A DNA stretch of 64,000 bases from Mesorhizobium sophorae. GTDB lineage: Bacteria > Pseudomonadota > Alphaproteobacteria > Rhizobiales > Rhizobiaceae. Made by a program: the position numbers and the translations under genes. The notes beneath the pieces were generated by a model that saw only the letters and a list, made by a program, of their open reading frames with translations, did no database searches and was not told where the DNA came from. Below, in pieces: positions 22,474 to 31,748 of the stretch. Each line of letters starts with the position of its first letter. Within the stretch, counting starts at the first letter, position 1. The stretch covers positions 248,001-312,000 of the forward strand of contig NZ_NNRI01000008.1 in assembly GCF_002270415.1 (NCBI RefSeq), written 5' to 3'.

Positions 22474-22781
22474 TTGGCAACCACTTCGTTAGAGATTATG
22501 GGCAGCTTCGACGGCTTCGGTTCGCCGGCCCTGTAGGTCATGATGAACTTGTCGGTGACGGTGTCGCGCACCGCATTGAAGAAGCGCGCGCAGCCATGCA
22601 TGTGCCGCCAGCGCTCATAGATGATGCCCTTGGGATTCGAGCGGATGAAGAAGAACTTTTCGAAATCGTCGTCGCTCTCGCCAGCCATGTTGGCCGAGCG
22701 CGCGATATGCGCCTCGCCGGCGTTGCGGAACTCGAGTTCCGGGCGCTCTTCCTCGCAATAGGGGCAGCGGATGAGAAGCAT
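22470..22781 (-). CDS. soxD: Sarcosine oxidase delta subunit
   Basis: A 103-residue zinc-binding subunit. The N-terminus MLLIRCPYCEEE gives the CxxC pair at residues 6 and 9, and HMHGC at 60-64 supplies the remaining His/Cys ligands known from the sarcosine oxidase delta structure. Another signature is DDFEKFFFIRSNP. ATG 22781 matches the conserved start. Overlaps soxA by ATGA and follows the unknown gene by 11 bases. Confidence 0.95.
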   Translation of the reverse strand: MLLIRCPYCEEERPELEFRNAGEAHIARSANMAGESDDDFEKFFFIRSNPKGIIYERWRHMHGCARFFNAVRDTVTDKFIMTYRAGEPKPSKLPIISNEVVAK

Positions 22782-22792
22782 TTGGTTCGTTC

Positions 22793-23215
22793 CTACAATT
22801 CGCCGTTGCCGACATGAGCGCCGGCGGGTTGGTCGCAAAGCCTCTGGCCCATGGCGGCAAAAGGCGCGACGAGCCGGATGCGCTCCTCCACGCTTGCGGC
22901 CGGACGAAACAGGTCGCGGTACGCCATGTTGCCGATGGTGAGTTGCATCGGATCGGTCGTGACGATGACGCGGCGCGGCTCGAATGTGTCGTCCTCATCC
23001 TGGTCGGAAGGCATGTTCTCCAGGAACATGACCACCTTCTGGCCGCCGCTCCACACACAGGCCAGGATGCCGTCATCGACGGAAAACGGCCAGTTGGCCT
23101 CGTTCCCGGCGCGGCTGATCGGCTGCGTGCGCACTTCGTCCGCCGAGGGAAAATGGAACATGCCCTGTTCCCCCGCCAGCATCAGCGGCATGGCGACAGC
23201 CATCTGCGCCATCAT
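22793..23215 (-). CDS. Unknown protein encoded between soxB and soxD
   Basis: A 140-residue soluble, acidic protein starting [24 protein letters not shown]. Its ATG shares the TGATG junction with the soxB stop, and soxD begins 11 bases after its stop, so it is translationally embedded in the sarcosine oxidase operon. It has no signal peptide or membrane segment and no family motif that I recognise. The usual operon is soxB, D, A, G; this extra gene is well conserved in reading frame and is probably functional. A role in assembly, cofactor insertion or regulation is speculation. Confidence 0.75.
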   Translation of the reverse strand: MMAQMAVAMPLMLAGEQGMFHFPSADEVRTQPISRAGNEANWPFSVDDGILACVWSGGQKVVMFLENMPSDQDEDDTFEPRRVIVTTDPMQLTIGNMAYRDLFRPAASVEERIRLVAPFAAMGQRLCDQPAGAHVGNGEL

Positions 23216-24468
23216 CAGTGCGCCACCGCCGCCGCCGCCGCCTCGTCGATGAGTCGGCCGGTGCGGAAGCGCTCGATGGTGAAGGGCGCGTTGATCGGAT
23301 GCGGATCATCCTTGGCGATGGTGTGGGCAAAGACATGGCCGGAGCCCGGCGTCGCCTTGAAGCCGCCCGTGCCCCAGCCGCAATTGACATAGAGGCCGGG
23401 CACCGGCGTCTTGGCCAGGATCGGCGAGCGGTCGGGTGTGACGTCGACGATGCCGCCCCATGAGCGCAGCATCTTCATGCGCGTGAAGATCGGGAACATC
23501 TCGCAGATGGCGTCGAGCGTGTGCTGCAATATGTGCAGGCCGCCGGTCTGCGAATAGGAGACGTACTGGTCGGTGCCGGCGCCGATGACCAGCTCGCCCT
23601 TGTCGGACTGCGAGATATAGGCATGCACCGTGTTCGACATCACCACGCAAGGCACCACCGGCTTGACCGGCTCCGACACCAGCGCCTGCAGCGGATAGCT
23701 TTCCAACGGCATGCGCACGCCGGCCATGTTCATGATGACGGACGAGTGGCCGGCGGCAACGACGCCGACCTTCTTGGCGCCGATGAAGCCGCGCGTCGTG
23801 TCGACGCCCATGACCGCGCCGTTAGCCGCCCGCTTGACGCCGGTGACCTCGCAATTCTGGATGATGTGGACGCCGCGCGCCGAGGCGCCGCGGGCATAGC
23901 CCCAGGCCACGGCATCGTGGCGCGCCGTGCCGCCGCGGCGCTGCAAGGCCGCACCGACGACGGGATAGCGCGCATCCTTGGAGGTGTTTAGCGGCGGGCA
24001 GAATTCCTTCGCCTGCTCCGGCGTCAGCCATTCATTGTCGATGCCGTTCAGCCGGTTGGCGTGGACATGACGCTTCAGCACCTGGATGTCGTGCACGTTG
24101 TGGGCCAGCATCATGACGCCACGCGCCGAATACATGACGTTGTAGTTGAGCTCCTGGCTGAGCCCGTCCCACAGCTTCAGCGCATGGTCGTAGATGCCGG
24201 CGCTCTCGTCATAGAGATAGTTCGAGCGGATGATGGTGGTGTTGCGGCCGGTGTTGCCGCCGCCGAGCCAGCCTTTTTCCAGCACCGCGACATTGGTGAT
24301 GCCGTGCACCGTGGCGAGGTAATAGGCGGTGGCCAGGCCATGACCGCCGGCGCCGACGATGATGACGTCATACTCCTTCTTCGGCTCAGGCGAGGACCAC
24401 TGCTCCTCCCAGCCCTTGTGGCCGCGCATGGCCTCGCGGGCGATGGCGAATACCGAATATTTCTTCAA
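23215..24468 (-). CDS. soxB: Sarcosine oxidase beta subunit
   Basis: A 417-residue flavoprotein subunit holding noncovalent FAD and covalent FMN, where sarcosine is oxidised. Signatures: [19 protein letters not shown] at the N-terminus, the FAD motif [33 protein letters not shown], and the C-terminal [19 protein letters not shown]. The likely start is TTG 24468, which gives the family N-terminus and normal length; a longer frame upstream has no support. First gene of the operon, read away from the YrdB-like gene. Confidence 0.95.
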   Translation of the reverse strand: MKKYSVFAIAREAMRGHKGWEEQWSSPEPKKEYDVIIVGAGGHGLATAYYLATVHGITNVAVLEKGWLGGGNTGRNTTIIRSNYLYDESAGIYDHALKLWDGLSQELNYNVMYSARGVMMLAHNVHDIQVLKRHVHANRLNGIDNEWLTPEQAKEFCPPLNTSKDARYPVVGAALQRRGGTARHDAVAWGYARGASARGVHIIQNCEVTGVKRAANGAVMGVDTTRGFIGAKKVGVVAAGHSSVIMNMAGVRMPLESYPLQALVSEPVKPVVPCVVMSNTVHAYISQSDKGELVIGAGTDQYVSYSQTGGLHILQHTLDAICEMFPIFTRMKMLRSWGGIVDVTPDRSPILAKTPVPGLYVNCGWGTGGFKATPGSGHVFAHTIAKDDPHPINAPFTIERFRTGRLIDEAAAAAVAH

Positions 24469-24668
24469 CGTTCCAGCCTCGCAAATGGCGGCAGGGCATT
24501 CTATCGACCCCGGCGCGCGAGGTGTATCACTAGCGAAACGCAGCTTCCACCCTTGCGCTGTTTGCGACGGCGCTTGCCGTTTTGCGCCGCGCCGAAAATG
24601 ACGCATGCGATCTGGTAGCCATGGCTGCCTTCAGTCACATTGCCTGTCGCGGGACTCGGGAGGCAATT

Positions 24669-25037
24669 ATGGGCAACGCCTGGTGGAATTTGACGTTGCG
24701 CTTCCTGCTGGAGCTTGCCGCCTTGCTTGGCCTCGGCTTGTCGGGCTGGGGTCTCTCCGATGGATTGTGGCGGTGGCTCCTGGCCCTGGCCTTGCCGCTC
24801 ATTGCGGCTGCCTTGTGGGGGACCTTCGCCGTGCTCGACGATCCCAGCCGGTCGGGCCGCGCCCCGGTGCCCGTACCGGGTGCGGTGCGTCTGGCTCTGG
24901 AGCTCGTCATCCTGTTCGGCGGCGCGGCTGGGTTCTATCTGACAGGCCGCATGACCACAGGCATCGTCATGGCTCTGCTTATCGTCATCAGCTACGCATT
25001 CTCGCTCGATCGCCTCAGCTGGTTGTTGAAGCAATAG
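24669..25037 (+). CDS. YrdB family (DUF2568) membrane protein
   Basis: A 122-residue protein with four hydrophobic helices and the DUF2568 pattern: an N-terminal helix FLLELAALLGLGLSGWG, then WGTFAVLDDPSRSGRAPVPVPG, then LELVILFGGAAGFYL. Function unknown. ATG 24669 has GGGAGGC upstream. It diverges from soxB across a 200-base gap that must hold both promoters; I see no convincing motif there. Confidence 0.8.
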   Translation: MGNAWWNLTLRFLLELAALLGLGLSGWGLSDGLWRWLLALALPLIAAALWGTFAVLDDPSRSGRAPVPVPGAVRLALELVILFGGAAGFYLTGRMTTGIVMALLIVISYAFSLDRLSWLLKQ

Positions 25038-25201
25038 TTCGCCCTACCGGCGTCGCCTTTCGCGAGTCGCTCCCTCCAACGACCAGCCGCAAGAAACGAA
25101 CTGCGCAGGTATCGGGTGTCGCGGGTAGGTGTGGCCTGCGATCAAGGGACCTCGTTGCCGGCACCAGTCGGCCAGACAGGACCGACAGAAGGACGACAGC
25201 C

Positions 25202-25960
25202 ATGCTCGCACTCGCCAACAAGATCGCCATCGTCACCGGCGCCAGTTCCGGCATCGGCCGCGCCACCGCGAAACTCTTCGCCGAGGAAGGCGCCAAGGTC
25301 ATCGTCGCCGCCCGCCGCCAGGCCGAGCTCGATGCGCTGGCGGCCGAGATAGCCGACGCCGACGGCACGGCCGTCGCCCTTGCCGGCAATGTCCGCGACG
25401 AAGCCTATGCGAAAGCCCTTGTCGATCTGGCGGTCGAAAAATTCGGTGGGCTAGACATCGCCTTCAACAACGCCGGCGCCGTCGGCCAGATGGGGCCGAT
25501 TTCGGAACTGTCGCTGGATGGATGGCGCGAGACGCTCGACACCAACCTCACCAGCGCGTTTCTCGGCGCGAAATATCAGGTGCCGGCGATGATCGAGCGC
25601 GGCGGTGGTTCGCTGATCTTCACTTCCACCTTCGTCGGCAACACCGTCGGCATGCCCGGCATGACCAGCTATGCCGCGAGCAAGGCCGGGCTGATCGGGC
25701 TGACGCAGGTGCTGGCCGCCGAATATGGCCCAAAGGGCGTGCGGGTCAACGCGCTGCTACCCGGCGGCACCGACACTCCGGCCGCGACCTTCAAGACCCC
25801 TGAATCGCGGGCTTTCGTCGAAAACCTGCATGCGTTGAAGCGTGTCGCGACACCGGAAGAGATCGCCCGTTCGGCCCTTTACCTTGCCTCCGACGCATCG
25901 AGCTTCACCACGGGAGCCGCGCTGTTTGCCGATGGCGGCGTGTCGATCAACCGGACGTGA
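25202..25960 (+). CDS. SDR family oxidoreductase
   Basis: A 252-residue classical SDR with TGASSGIGRATAKLFAEEGA (NADP-binding loop with basic residues shortly after), FNNAGAVGQMGP, catalytic Ser in IFTSTFVGNT, Tyr/Lys in YAASKAGLIGL and the C-terminal FADGGVSI. ATG 25202 matches the family N-terminus. No operon partner, so the substrate is unknown. Confidence 0.87.
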   Translation: MLALANKIAIVTGASSGIGRATAKLFAEEGAKVIVAARRQAELDALAAEIADADGTAVALAGNVRDEAYAKALVDLAVEKFGGLDIAFNNAGAVGQMGPISELSLDGWRETLDTNLTSAFLGAKYQVPAMIERGGGSLIFTSTFVGNTVGMPGMTSYAASKAGLIGLTQVLAAEYGPKGVRVNALLPGGTDTPAATFKTPESRAFVENLHALKRVATPEEIARSALYLASDASSFTTGAALFADGGVSINRT

Positions 25961-26087
25961 AGGCTTTTCCCCGCCAGGATGCATGTTCATTGTCGCAAGG
26001 TGGACGGCCGGTCTTGCTTTTTCCGTGCGATTTGGCGATGCCGTTTCCTGTCGAAACGGGTGTTTTGCCAATACAGGTCCTGGAACC

Positions 26088-26474
26088 ATGATGCTGATCA
26101 GAACCTACGTGGCTGCGAGTGCAATCGAAGGCGTCGGCGTGTTCGCCGCCGAGCCGATCAAGAAGGGCGCCTCGATCTGGCGGCTCGATCCGGATTTCGA
26201 CCGATTGATTCCGATGGAAAAATACGAGGCAGCCCCCTCGCATCTGAGGGAATTGCTCGACCGCTATGCCTATCCAAGCCCGGACCGTCCCGGCTTCATG
26301 GTCTATGAGGTCGACAATGGGCGTTTCATGAATCACGCCGAACGGCCGAATACGGATTTTTCGCAGTATGGCGGCGCCATCGCCACCCGCGACATCGCGG
26401 CCGGGGAGGAGATCACGTGCGACTATGGTGAGTTCTTCGAGGATTTCGAGCGGCTTCACCTCGCTACGGCGTAG
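26088..26474 (+). CDS. SET domain-containing protein
   Basis: A 128-residue single-domain SET protein. It has the N-terminal core GVGVFAAEPIKKGASIW, the cofactor motif NHAERPNTDF and the C-terminal ITCDYGEFFEDF; the conserved Asn-His and Tyr are present. Bacterial SET proteins are presumed lysine methyltransferases, targets mostly unknown. ATG 26088 or the adjacent ATG 26091 can start translation. A stable hairpin follows the stop. Confidence 0.83.
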   Translation: MMLIRTYVAASAIEGVGVFAAEPIKKGASIWRLDPDFDRLIPMEKYEAAPSHLRELLDRYAYPSPDRPGFMVYEVDNGRFMNHAERPNTDFSQYGGAIATRDIAAGEEITCDYGEFFEDFERLHLATA

Positions 26475-26488
26475 TCGGCTCCCGATCC

Positions 26489-26516
26489 AGCGGCAAACCG
26501 GCTGCGGTTTGCCGCT
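26489..26516. terminator. Hairpin after the SET gene, likely terminator
   Basis: Perfect 11-bp stem AGCGGCAAACC / GGTTTGCCGCT with a six-base loop, 15 bases after the SET stop. The T-tract is poor, so termination may be weak or the hairpin may only stabilise the transcript. Confidence 0.55.
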
Positions 26517-26651
26517 GATGTTCATTTCGGCTGTGGACAGCGCGGCCTGATTCTGCTATCAGCCGCCACAATTCGTGGTGTAGATCGCCGCGGAGGCTTG
26601 TGGCTATGGCCGCTTGCCTGTTGATATCAAACCCGAAAGACAGGATTGCCC

Positions 26652-26930
26652 GTGCAGGTACTCGTCCGCGACAATAACGTTGATCAGGCGCTTCGCGCGC
26701 TCAAGAAGAAGATGCAGCGCGAAGGCATTTTCCGCGAAATGAAGATGCGCGGCCATTACGAGAAGCCTTCCGAGAAGCGTGCCCGTGAAAAGGCCGAAGC
26801 CGTGCGCCGCGCCCGCAAGCTGGCCCGCAAGCGCGCACAGCGCGAAGGCCTGCTGCCGATGACGCCGCGTCCGGTTGCTGCTGGCGCCGCCGGCGGTGCA
26901 GGTGGTGCTCCGCGCCCGCCGCGGTTCTAA
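26652..26930 (+). CDS. rpsU: 30S ribosomal protein S21
   Basis: A 92-residue S21 protein, with the signatures [19 protein letters not shown] and [20 protein letters not shown] and a Gly/Ala/Pro-rich rhizobial tail [16 protein letters not shown]21 helps start selection on the 30S platform. The start is GTG 26652, because AGGA (26642-26645) is correctly spaced and the protein then begins MQVLVRDNN as in relatives; TTG 26646 is less likely. A strong terminator follows. Confidence 0.95.
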   Translation: MQVLVRDNNVDQALRALKKKMQREGIFREMKMRGHYEKPSEKRAREKAEAVRRARKLARKRAQREGLLPMTPRPVAAGAAGGAGGAPRPPRF

Positions 26931-26963
26931 CGCCAATTTTTCGTCCTTTTCGAAGGATACCAG

Positions 26964-26999
26964 AGGTGGCGCGATGCGGAATCGCCGCCACCTTTTTGT
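26964..26999 (+). terminator. Rho-independent terminator of rpsU
   Basis: Outer stem AGGTGGC / GCCACCT and inner stem GCGAT / ATCGC with a single bulged C and a five-base loop, followed by TTTTTGTT. It starts 33 bases after the rpsU stop. Confidence 0.85.
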
Positions 27000-27122
27000 T
27001 TAGGGCGACATGCGTCCACTTGAACGCTCAAAAGACGCTCTAACGCTTTACGACAATTTTGACCCGGCCCGGAGGGGGGACCCGGACCCGAGTGACGCGA
27101 CTGAAGTGAGGACAGGGCAGAC

Positions 27123-27974
27123 ATGAACGCAATCAGCGTGGAGCGCAGAACCCCATTGCGCGGCTTTGCCCTGACGGCAGCCCTGCTTTCCGGGTTGGCG
27201 CTGGCCGGCTGCCAGACGGCGGGCCCTACAGGCGAATTCAACAACATCGACAAGGCGCAAGGCTCGAGCGAGAACATCTCCTCGCTGTCGGCGGTGATTC
27301 AGCGCAATCCCAAGGATCCCGAAGGCTACAATGTGCGCGGCTCCGCTTATGGCCGTGGCGGCCAGTACCAGGCGGCGCTCCAGGATTTCAACACCGCCAT
27401 CCAGCTCAACCCGAATTTCTACCAGGCCTACTCGAACCGTGCGCTCATTCAGCGCTTCCTCGGCAATCAGAAGGCCGCGCTCGACGACTACAACCGTTCG
27501 ATCCAGATCAATAGCAATTATGACGCCGCCTATATCGGCCGCGGCAATCTCTACCGCAAGGCGGGTCGCACCCAGGATGCCTTCAACGACTTCCAGAAGG
27601 CAATCCAGCTCGACACCACCGATGCGCGCGCTTACCACAATCGCGGCCTGATCTATCAGAGCCAGGGCCAGCACAAATTCGCCATCGAGGATTTCTCGAC
27701 CGCCATCTCGCTAGCGCCGGACGCCGCCGAGCCCTACAACGGCCGCGGCCTTTCCTATCTGGCCACCAACGACGAAGACAACGCCTTTGCCGACTTCAAC
27801 ATGGCGATCAAGCTCGACGGCAAGAACGCCGAGGCCTGGGCCAATCAGGCGCTGATCTACGAGCGGCGCGGCGACAAGGTCAGGGCGGGGAAATCCTACC
27901 GCGAAGCCGTGCATCTTGATCCGACCTACCAGCCGGCCAAGGATGGCCTCGCCCGCGTCAGCGGTGCGACTTAG
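27123..27974 (+). CDS. TPR-repeat lipoprotein (NlpI-like)
   Basis: A 283-residue lipoprotein. The N-terminal signal ends in the lipobox LALAGC (Cys at about 31), followed by at least six tetratricopeptide repeats, visible as recurring blocks such as YNVRGSAYGRGGQYQAAL and AYHNRGLIYQSQGQHKFAI. TPR lipoproteins scaffold envelope assembly or peptidoglycan enzymes. The gene stands alone. The ATG follows a region with GAGG motifs. Specific partner unknown. Confidence 0.88.
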   Translation: MNAISVERRTPLRGFALTAALLSGLALAGCQTAGPTGEFNNIDKAQGSSENISSLSAVIQRNPKDPEGYNVRGSAYGRGGQYQAALQDFNTAIQLNPNFYQAYSNRALIQRFLGNQKAALDDYNRSIQINSNYDAAYIGRGNLYRKAGRTQDAFNDFQKAIQLDTTDARAYHNRGLIYQSQGQHKFAIEDFSTAISLAPDAAEPYNGRGLSYLATNDEDNAFADFNMAIKLDGKNAEAWANQALIYERRGDKVRAGKSYREAVHLDPTYQPAKDGLARVSGAT

Positions 27975-28163
27975 GCGCCAATCAAAGCGCTGCCCGTTGT
28001 GCGCCCGAACTAGCGCGCGACTCTCGAAAACCCATCAATCCGGCAACCGCGCATTAACCCCGGCGGCAAGGTGTTGGCGCGTGCCTTGTTCGCGCCAAGT
28101 TTTCAGGGGAACGGTCTGGCCACCCAAGCCGTTATTCCAAGCAATTTGCGAAAGGACCCTCCC

Positions 28164-28640
28164 ATGATCAAGAAACTCGCCTGCGCCGCGGCCCTCGCCA
28201 CGACGGTGTTCGCCGCCGCCCCTGCCAGCGCCGGCAAGCTGCAGCTCGGAACGCTCGACTGCACCATTGATGGCGGCACCTCTTACATCGTCGCTTCCAA
28301 CAAGGGCGTGTCCTGTGTCTTCCGCCCCTACCACCACGGACCGTCGGAGATTTACACCGGCGTCATCTCCAAGATCGGCGTCGATGTCGGCCAGACGCAT
28401 CAGGGCCAGCTCGTCTGGGCCGTGCTGGCGGCAACGCGCGAACGTGATGCGGGCGATCTCGCCGGCAGCTATTATGGTGTCAATGCCGAGGCCAGCGTGG
28501 TGACAGGCGGTGGCGCCAATCTGCTGGTCGGTGGCTTCAACAGCGCCTTCATGCTGGAGCCGCTCAGCGTGCAAGCACAGACCGGCGTCAACCTCGCCGT
28601 CGCCGTGACCTCGCTGGAGCTGATCCACTCGCTCAAGTGA
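28164..28640 (+). CDS. DUF992 family exported protein (copy 1)
   Basis: A 158-residue protein with a signal peptide (MIKKLACAAALATTVFAAAPASA, split by its basic start and ASA cleavage site). The mature DUF992 domain has GTLDCTIDGGTSYIVASNKGV near its start, GSYYGVNAEASVVTGGGANLLVGG, and LQTQTG-like ending SVQAQTGVNLAVAV. Periplasmic or surface protein of unknown function, common in rhizobia. ATG 28164 has AAAGGA upstream. A paralogue follows after a strong terminator. Confidence 0.87.
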   Translation: MIKKLACAAALATTVFAAAPASAGKLQLGTLDCTIDGGTSYIVASNKGVSCVFRPYHHGPSEIYTGVISKIGVDVGQTHQGQLVWAVLAATRERDAGDLAGSYYGVNAEASVVTGGGANLLVGGFNSAFMLEPLSVQAQTGVNLAVAVTSLELIHSLK

Positions 28641-28677
28641 TTGCATGGAGCCATGCGCTCCCACGACCCCTCTATTT

Positions 28678-28720
28678 ACGGCGCGGAACCAGATAGGATG
28701 GTTCCGCGCCGTTTGATTCT
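28678..28720 (+). terminator. Rho-independent terminator of the first DUF992 gene
   Basis: Perfect 14-bp stem ACGGCGCGGAACCA / TGGTTCCGCGCCGT (28678-28691 and 28699-28712), seven-base loop, then TTGATTCTT. It separates the two DUF992 genes into different transcripts. Confidence 0.85.
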
Positions 28721-28721
28721 T

Positions 28722-28827
28722 GGAGCGACACCCGGAAAAGAGTGAAACGGTTTTCCCGGGAAAAGCGCGTGGCGCTTTCCCTAGGGAATTGCGTCAAAAC
28801 AAAGAGATAGAGCGGTTCCGAACCGCT
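28722..28827. repeat. Intergenic repeat copy A (GGAAAAG...TTGCGTCAAAACAAAGAG type)
   Basis: Shares GGAAAAG-GTGAAACGGTTTTCC and TTGCGTCAAAACAAAGAGAT with the copy at 62421-62490, and GGGAAAAGCGC-GGCGCTTTCCC with the copy at 30961-31044. It ends in a small palindrome AGCGGTTC-C-GAACCGCT (28811-28827), 11 bases before the second DUF992 gene. It is one of at least three copies of a palindromic intergenic element in the window. Confidence 0.7.
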
Positions 28828-28838
28828 GGGGGGACCGC

Positions 28839-29321
28839 ATGCCAAAGACAGCCATCGCTGCTGCCATATTCGCCACCACGCTTGCCGGAGCGGCGCATGC
28901 GCAGGACAAAGGCATCGAACTCGGCGTGCTGGATTGCGCCATCGGCGGCGGCACCGGGTTCATCTTTGGCTCGAGCAAGGATTTAAGCTGCACCTTCAAC
29001 CCCGCCGACAAGACCTTTGCACCGGAAGCCTATTTCGGCGCCGTCAACAAATACGGCCTCGACATCGGCACCACGAAGCAGACGGTGATGCAGTGGATCG
29101 TGCTGACACCGCTGAAGAACATCTACGCGCCGGGCGCGCTGGCCGGCGACTATGTCGGCGCCAGCGCCGAGGTAACGGCCGCCGTCGGCGCCGGCGCCAA
29201 TCTCCTGGTCGGCGGCTCCTCGCAGGCCTTCACCCTGCAGCCACTCAGCCTGCAGACGCAGACCGGCATCAACCTCGCTATCGGCGTCAGTCAGTTCCAG
29301 TTGCGCAGCACCGAGAATTGA
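28839..29321 (+). CDS. DUF992 family exported protein (copy 2)
   Basis: A 160-residue paralogue of the preceding DUF992 protein. It has a signal peptide ending GAAHA, then LGVLDCAIGGGTGFIFGSSKDL, YVGASAEVTAAVGAGANLLVGG and LSLQTQTGINLAIGV. The two mature proteins align throughout but are clearly diverged, indicating an old tandem duplication. ATG 28839 directly follows the repeat element. Function unknown. Confidence 0.87.
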   Translation: MPKTAIAAAIFATTLAGAAHAQDKGIELGVLDCAIGGGTGFIFGSSKDLSCTFNPADKTFAPEAYFGAVNKYGLDIGTTKQTVMQWIVLTPLKNIYAPGALAGDYVGASAEVTAAVGAGANLLVGGSSQAFTLQPLSLQTQTGINLAIGVSQFQLRSTEN

Positions 29322-29523
29322 TCGCCCGGTCGCCTGCCGAAAAAATCTCGAAAATTTCGCTTGAGCTCAACCCCGGTTGAGGTTTTACAAACCTGCCCCG
29401 ACTGGAGCGGCGCCCTCGACGCGGCGCGCGATGCACGCTCCCGCCTGCGCATGGTCCTGCCGGAAACCCATACTGGCTTCTGGCGCCATGCGCTGGCATC
29501 GAGATATGGAAGGCAGGGGGGAC

Positions 29524-30960
29524 ATGACCGGAATCAGCACAAACAGGGTCGACTGGCGCGCTTTGTGGGCAAGCGGCGACCTGGCGCGTTTCTGCTTCAT
29601 CAGCCTCGGCATCCTGCTGCACGCCACCAACGAGACGATGGTAGCGACGGTGATGCCGGCCATGGTCGGCGAACTGGCCGGCGTCCAGCTCGTCGGCTGG
29701 TCTCTAGCCATCTATGAGCTCGGCGCCATCGTTGCCGGCGCCGCGGCCGGACGGCTGGTGAGCTATGTGGCGCTGCGCACCAACGTGGTGGTCGCCGCCC
29801 TCCTCTATGCCACCGGGGCGCTGATCTGCGCCACCTCGCCTTCCATGCAATTGTTCCTTGCCGGCCGCCTGATCGAGGGGCTTGGCGGCGGCGCGTTGGT
29901 GTCGCTGGCCTTCGTCTCGGTCGAACGGCTGTTCTCGCGCGCCATCTGGCCGCAGCTTTTCGGCATCATGTCGGCGATCTGGGGCGTCGCCGCCTTCAGC
30001 GGCCCGCTTCTCGGCGCGATCATGACCGAGCTTTTGTCATGGCGCTGGGCCTTTGGCATCTTCACCTTCGGCGGCACTGCGATGGCGCTGGCGAGCCTGA
30101 TTGTCCTCAACACGCCCGAGGCCACCAGGCCGCAGGCGACCGCGGGCAAGGCGCCGCCCTTCCCATTCGCAGCACTTGGCTGCCTTGCCGTCGCCGTGGT
30201 GCTGATCGCCTCGGCAGGCGTTGACATCGCCCTGCTGCGCTCGTCGGTGCTGATGGCCCTCGGCCTCATCGGCCTGGTGCTGTTCTTCTACATCGACGCG
30301 CTGAAGCCGCGCTCCCGGCTTTTTCCGGCGCGGCTGTTCTCTTGGCGCACACCGGTCGGCGCCGGCATGACCATGGTCGCCGCCTTTTCGGTGGCGACCT
30401 GTTCCTTCGGCGTCTACGGGCCGCTGATCCTGACCAGCCTGCACAACATCCCGCTGCTCACCACCGGCTACATCATCGCCGCCGAATCGATCGCCTGGTC
30501 GATCCTGTCGATCCTCGTCGCCAATGCGCCACCGCACCGCGAGCGGTTGATCATCGTTGGCGGCGCGCTGATGATCGCGGCAGGCATCGCCGGCTTTGCC
30601 TATACGATACCGCTGGGCTCCATTCCGCTGATCCTGCTTTGCGCCCTGCTGCAGGGTGGCGGCTTCGGCATCGCCTGGCCGTTCCTGACGCGCGTCATCG
30701 TTGCCTCCGCCCCGGAGGACGAGCAGACCATCGCCTCGGCTGCGGTGCCGACCATGCAGCGCATCGGCTATGCCGTGGGCGCAGCTCTTGCCGGCATCGT
30801 CGCCAATGCCAGTGGCTTTTCGGAAGGACTGAACCATGACGCGGCCGCGAATGTCGCGGCCTGGCTGTTTCTTGCCTTCGTGCCGCTCGGCATTTTGGGC
30901 TGCCTCGCGGCCTTGCGGACATCGTCGACGGCAAACCGCCTGCAGGAGGCTGTTGGCTAA
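29524..30960 (+). CDS. MFS transporter, DHA2-like
   Basis: A 478-residue major facilitator protein with about 14 helices. It has the start HATNETMVATVMPAMVGEL with a conserved acidic residue in TM1, the loop AGRLVSYVALRTNVVV, and GRLIEGLGGGALVSLAF. Length and helix count suit drug:H+ antiporters of the DHA2 class. ATG 29524 follows AGGGGGGAC; earlier in-frame ATGs lack a ribosome site. It may export a toxin or metabolite; no regulator is adjacent. Confidence 0.85.
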   Translation: MTGISTNRVDWRALWASGDLARFCFISLGILLHATNETMVATVMPAMVGELAGVQLVGWSLAIYELGAIVAGAAAGRLVSYVALRTNVVVAALLYATGALICATSPSMQLFLAGRLIEGLGGGALVSLAFVSVERLFSRAIWPQLFGIMSAIWGVAAFSGPLLGAIMTELLSWRWAFGIFTFGGTAMALASLIVLNTPEATRPQATAGKAPPFPFAALGCLAVAVVLIASAGVDIALLRSSVLMALGLIGLVLFFYIDALKPRSRLFPARLFSWRTPVGAGMTMVAAFSVATCSFGVYGPLILTSLHNIPLLTTGYIIAAESIAWSILSILVANAPPHRERLIIVGGALMIAAGIAGFAYTIPLGSIPLILLCALLQGGGFGIAWPFLTRVIVASAPEDEQTIASAAVPTMQRIGYAVGAALAGIVANASGFSEGLNHDAAANVAAWLFLAFVPLGILGCLAALRTSSTANRLQEAVG

Positions 30961-31044
30961 AGCAATTCCAGGAAAGTGTGATACCCGGGAAAAGCGCATT
31001 GGCGCTTTCCCTCAGGAAATTGCGTTAAACAGCAACATCTAGCG
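30961..31044. repeat. Intergenic repeat copy B
   Basis: AGCAATTCCAGGAAA-GTGTGA at the left matches the copy at 62421, and GGGAAAAGCGCATTGGCGCTTTCCC in the middle matches the copy at 28722. It fills the gap between the converging MFS and kdpE genes. The central palindrome could act as a bidirectional terminator. Confidence 0.7.
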
Positions 31045-31055
31045 TCAAACGGCCT

Positions 31056-31748
31056 CTATTCGACCTCGCGCAGTCGATAGCCGACACCGGTCTCGGTGGT
31101 GATGTAGCGCGGCTGGTCGGGGGTCTTCTCGATCTTCTGCCTGAGCTGCCGGACATACACCCGAAGATACTGCACGTCGGTGGAATCGCCCCAGACCTGC
31201 TTCAAAAGGAAATGATGGGTCAGCACCTTGCCGGCGTGCTGCACCAGGATGCGAAGGATCTCGTATTCCTTCGGCGACAGCTTGACGTCCTTGCCTTCGA
31301 CCTTGACGATGCGTTTGACCAGATCGACGGACAGGTCGCCGGTCTGGAACACCGGCTTTTCACCTTGCTGCTGCAACTTGTGGCGCAGCGCCACGCGGAT
31401 GCGGGCAACCAGCTCATTCATCCCGAACGGCTTGGTGACGTAGTCGTCGGCGCCAAGTTCCAGAGCCTGGACGATGCCGGCCTCGTCGGTGCGGCTGGAC
31501 AGGATGACCACCGGAATGTCGAGGCCGTCGTCGCGCCATTTGCGCAACAGCTCGTGGCCGCCCATGCCGGGCAGGCCGAGATCGAGTAGGACGAGATCCG
31601 GCTTCTCCGCATCCATCAGTTCGATCGCTGCCTTGGCGTTCGGCGCCTCGCTGATCGCGTAGCCCTGGCTGCCGAGCCCGACACGAAGCAGCTTGCGGAT
31701 CGGCGGCTCGTCGTCGACAACCAATATCCTGACGTTCGAGTTTGTCAT
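31056..31748 (-). CDS. kdpE: Response regulator KdpE
   Basis: A 230-residue OmpR-class regulator. The receiver domain has VVDDEPPIRK and phospho-acceptor Asp near residue 56 in LVLLDLGLPGMGG. The C-terminal winged helix has VLTHHFLLKQVWGDSTDVQYLRVYVRQLRQK in overlapping parts. It activates kdp transcription under potassium limitation after phosphorylation by KdpD. Last gene of the operon; overlaps kdpD by ATGA. Confidence 0.95.
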   Translation of the reverse strand: MTNSNVRILVVDDEPPIRKLLRVGLGSQGYAISEAPNAKAAIELMDAEKPDLVLLDLGLPGMGGHELLRKWRDDGLDIPVVILSSRTDEAGIVQALELGADDYVTKPFGMNELVARIRVALRHKLQQQGEKPVFQTGDLSVDLVKRIVKVEGKDVKLSPKEYEILRILVQHAGKVLTHHFLLKQVWGDSTDVQYLRVYVRQLRQKIEKTPDQPRYITTETGVGYRLREVE

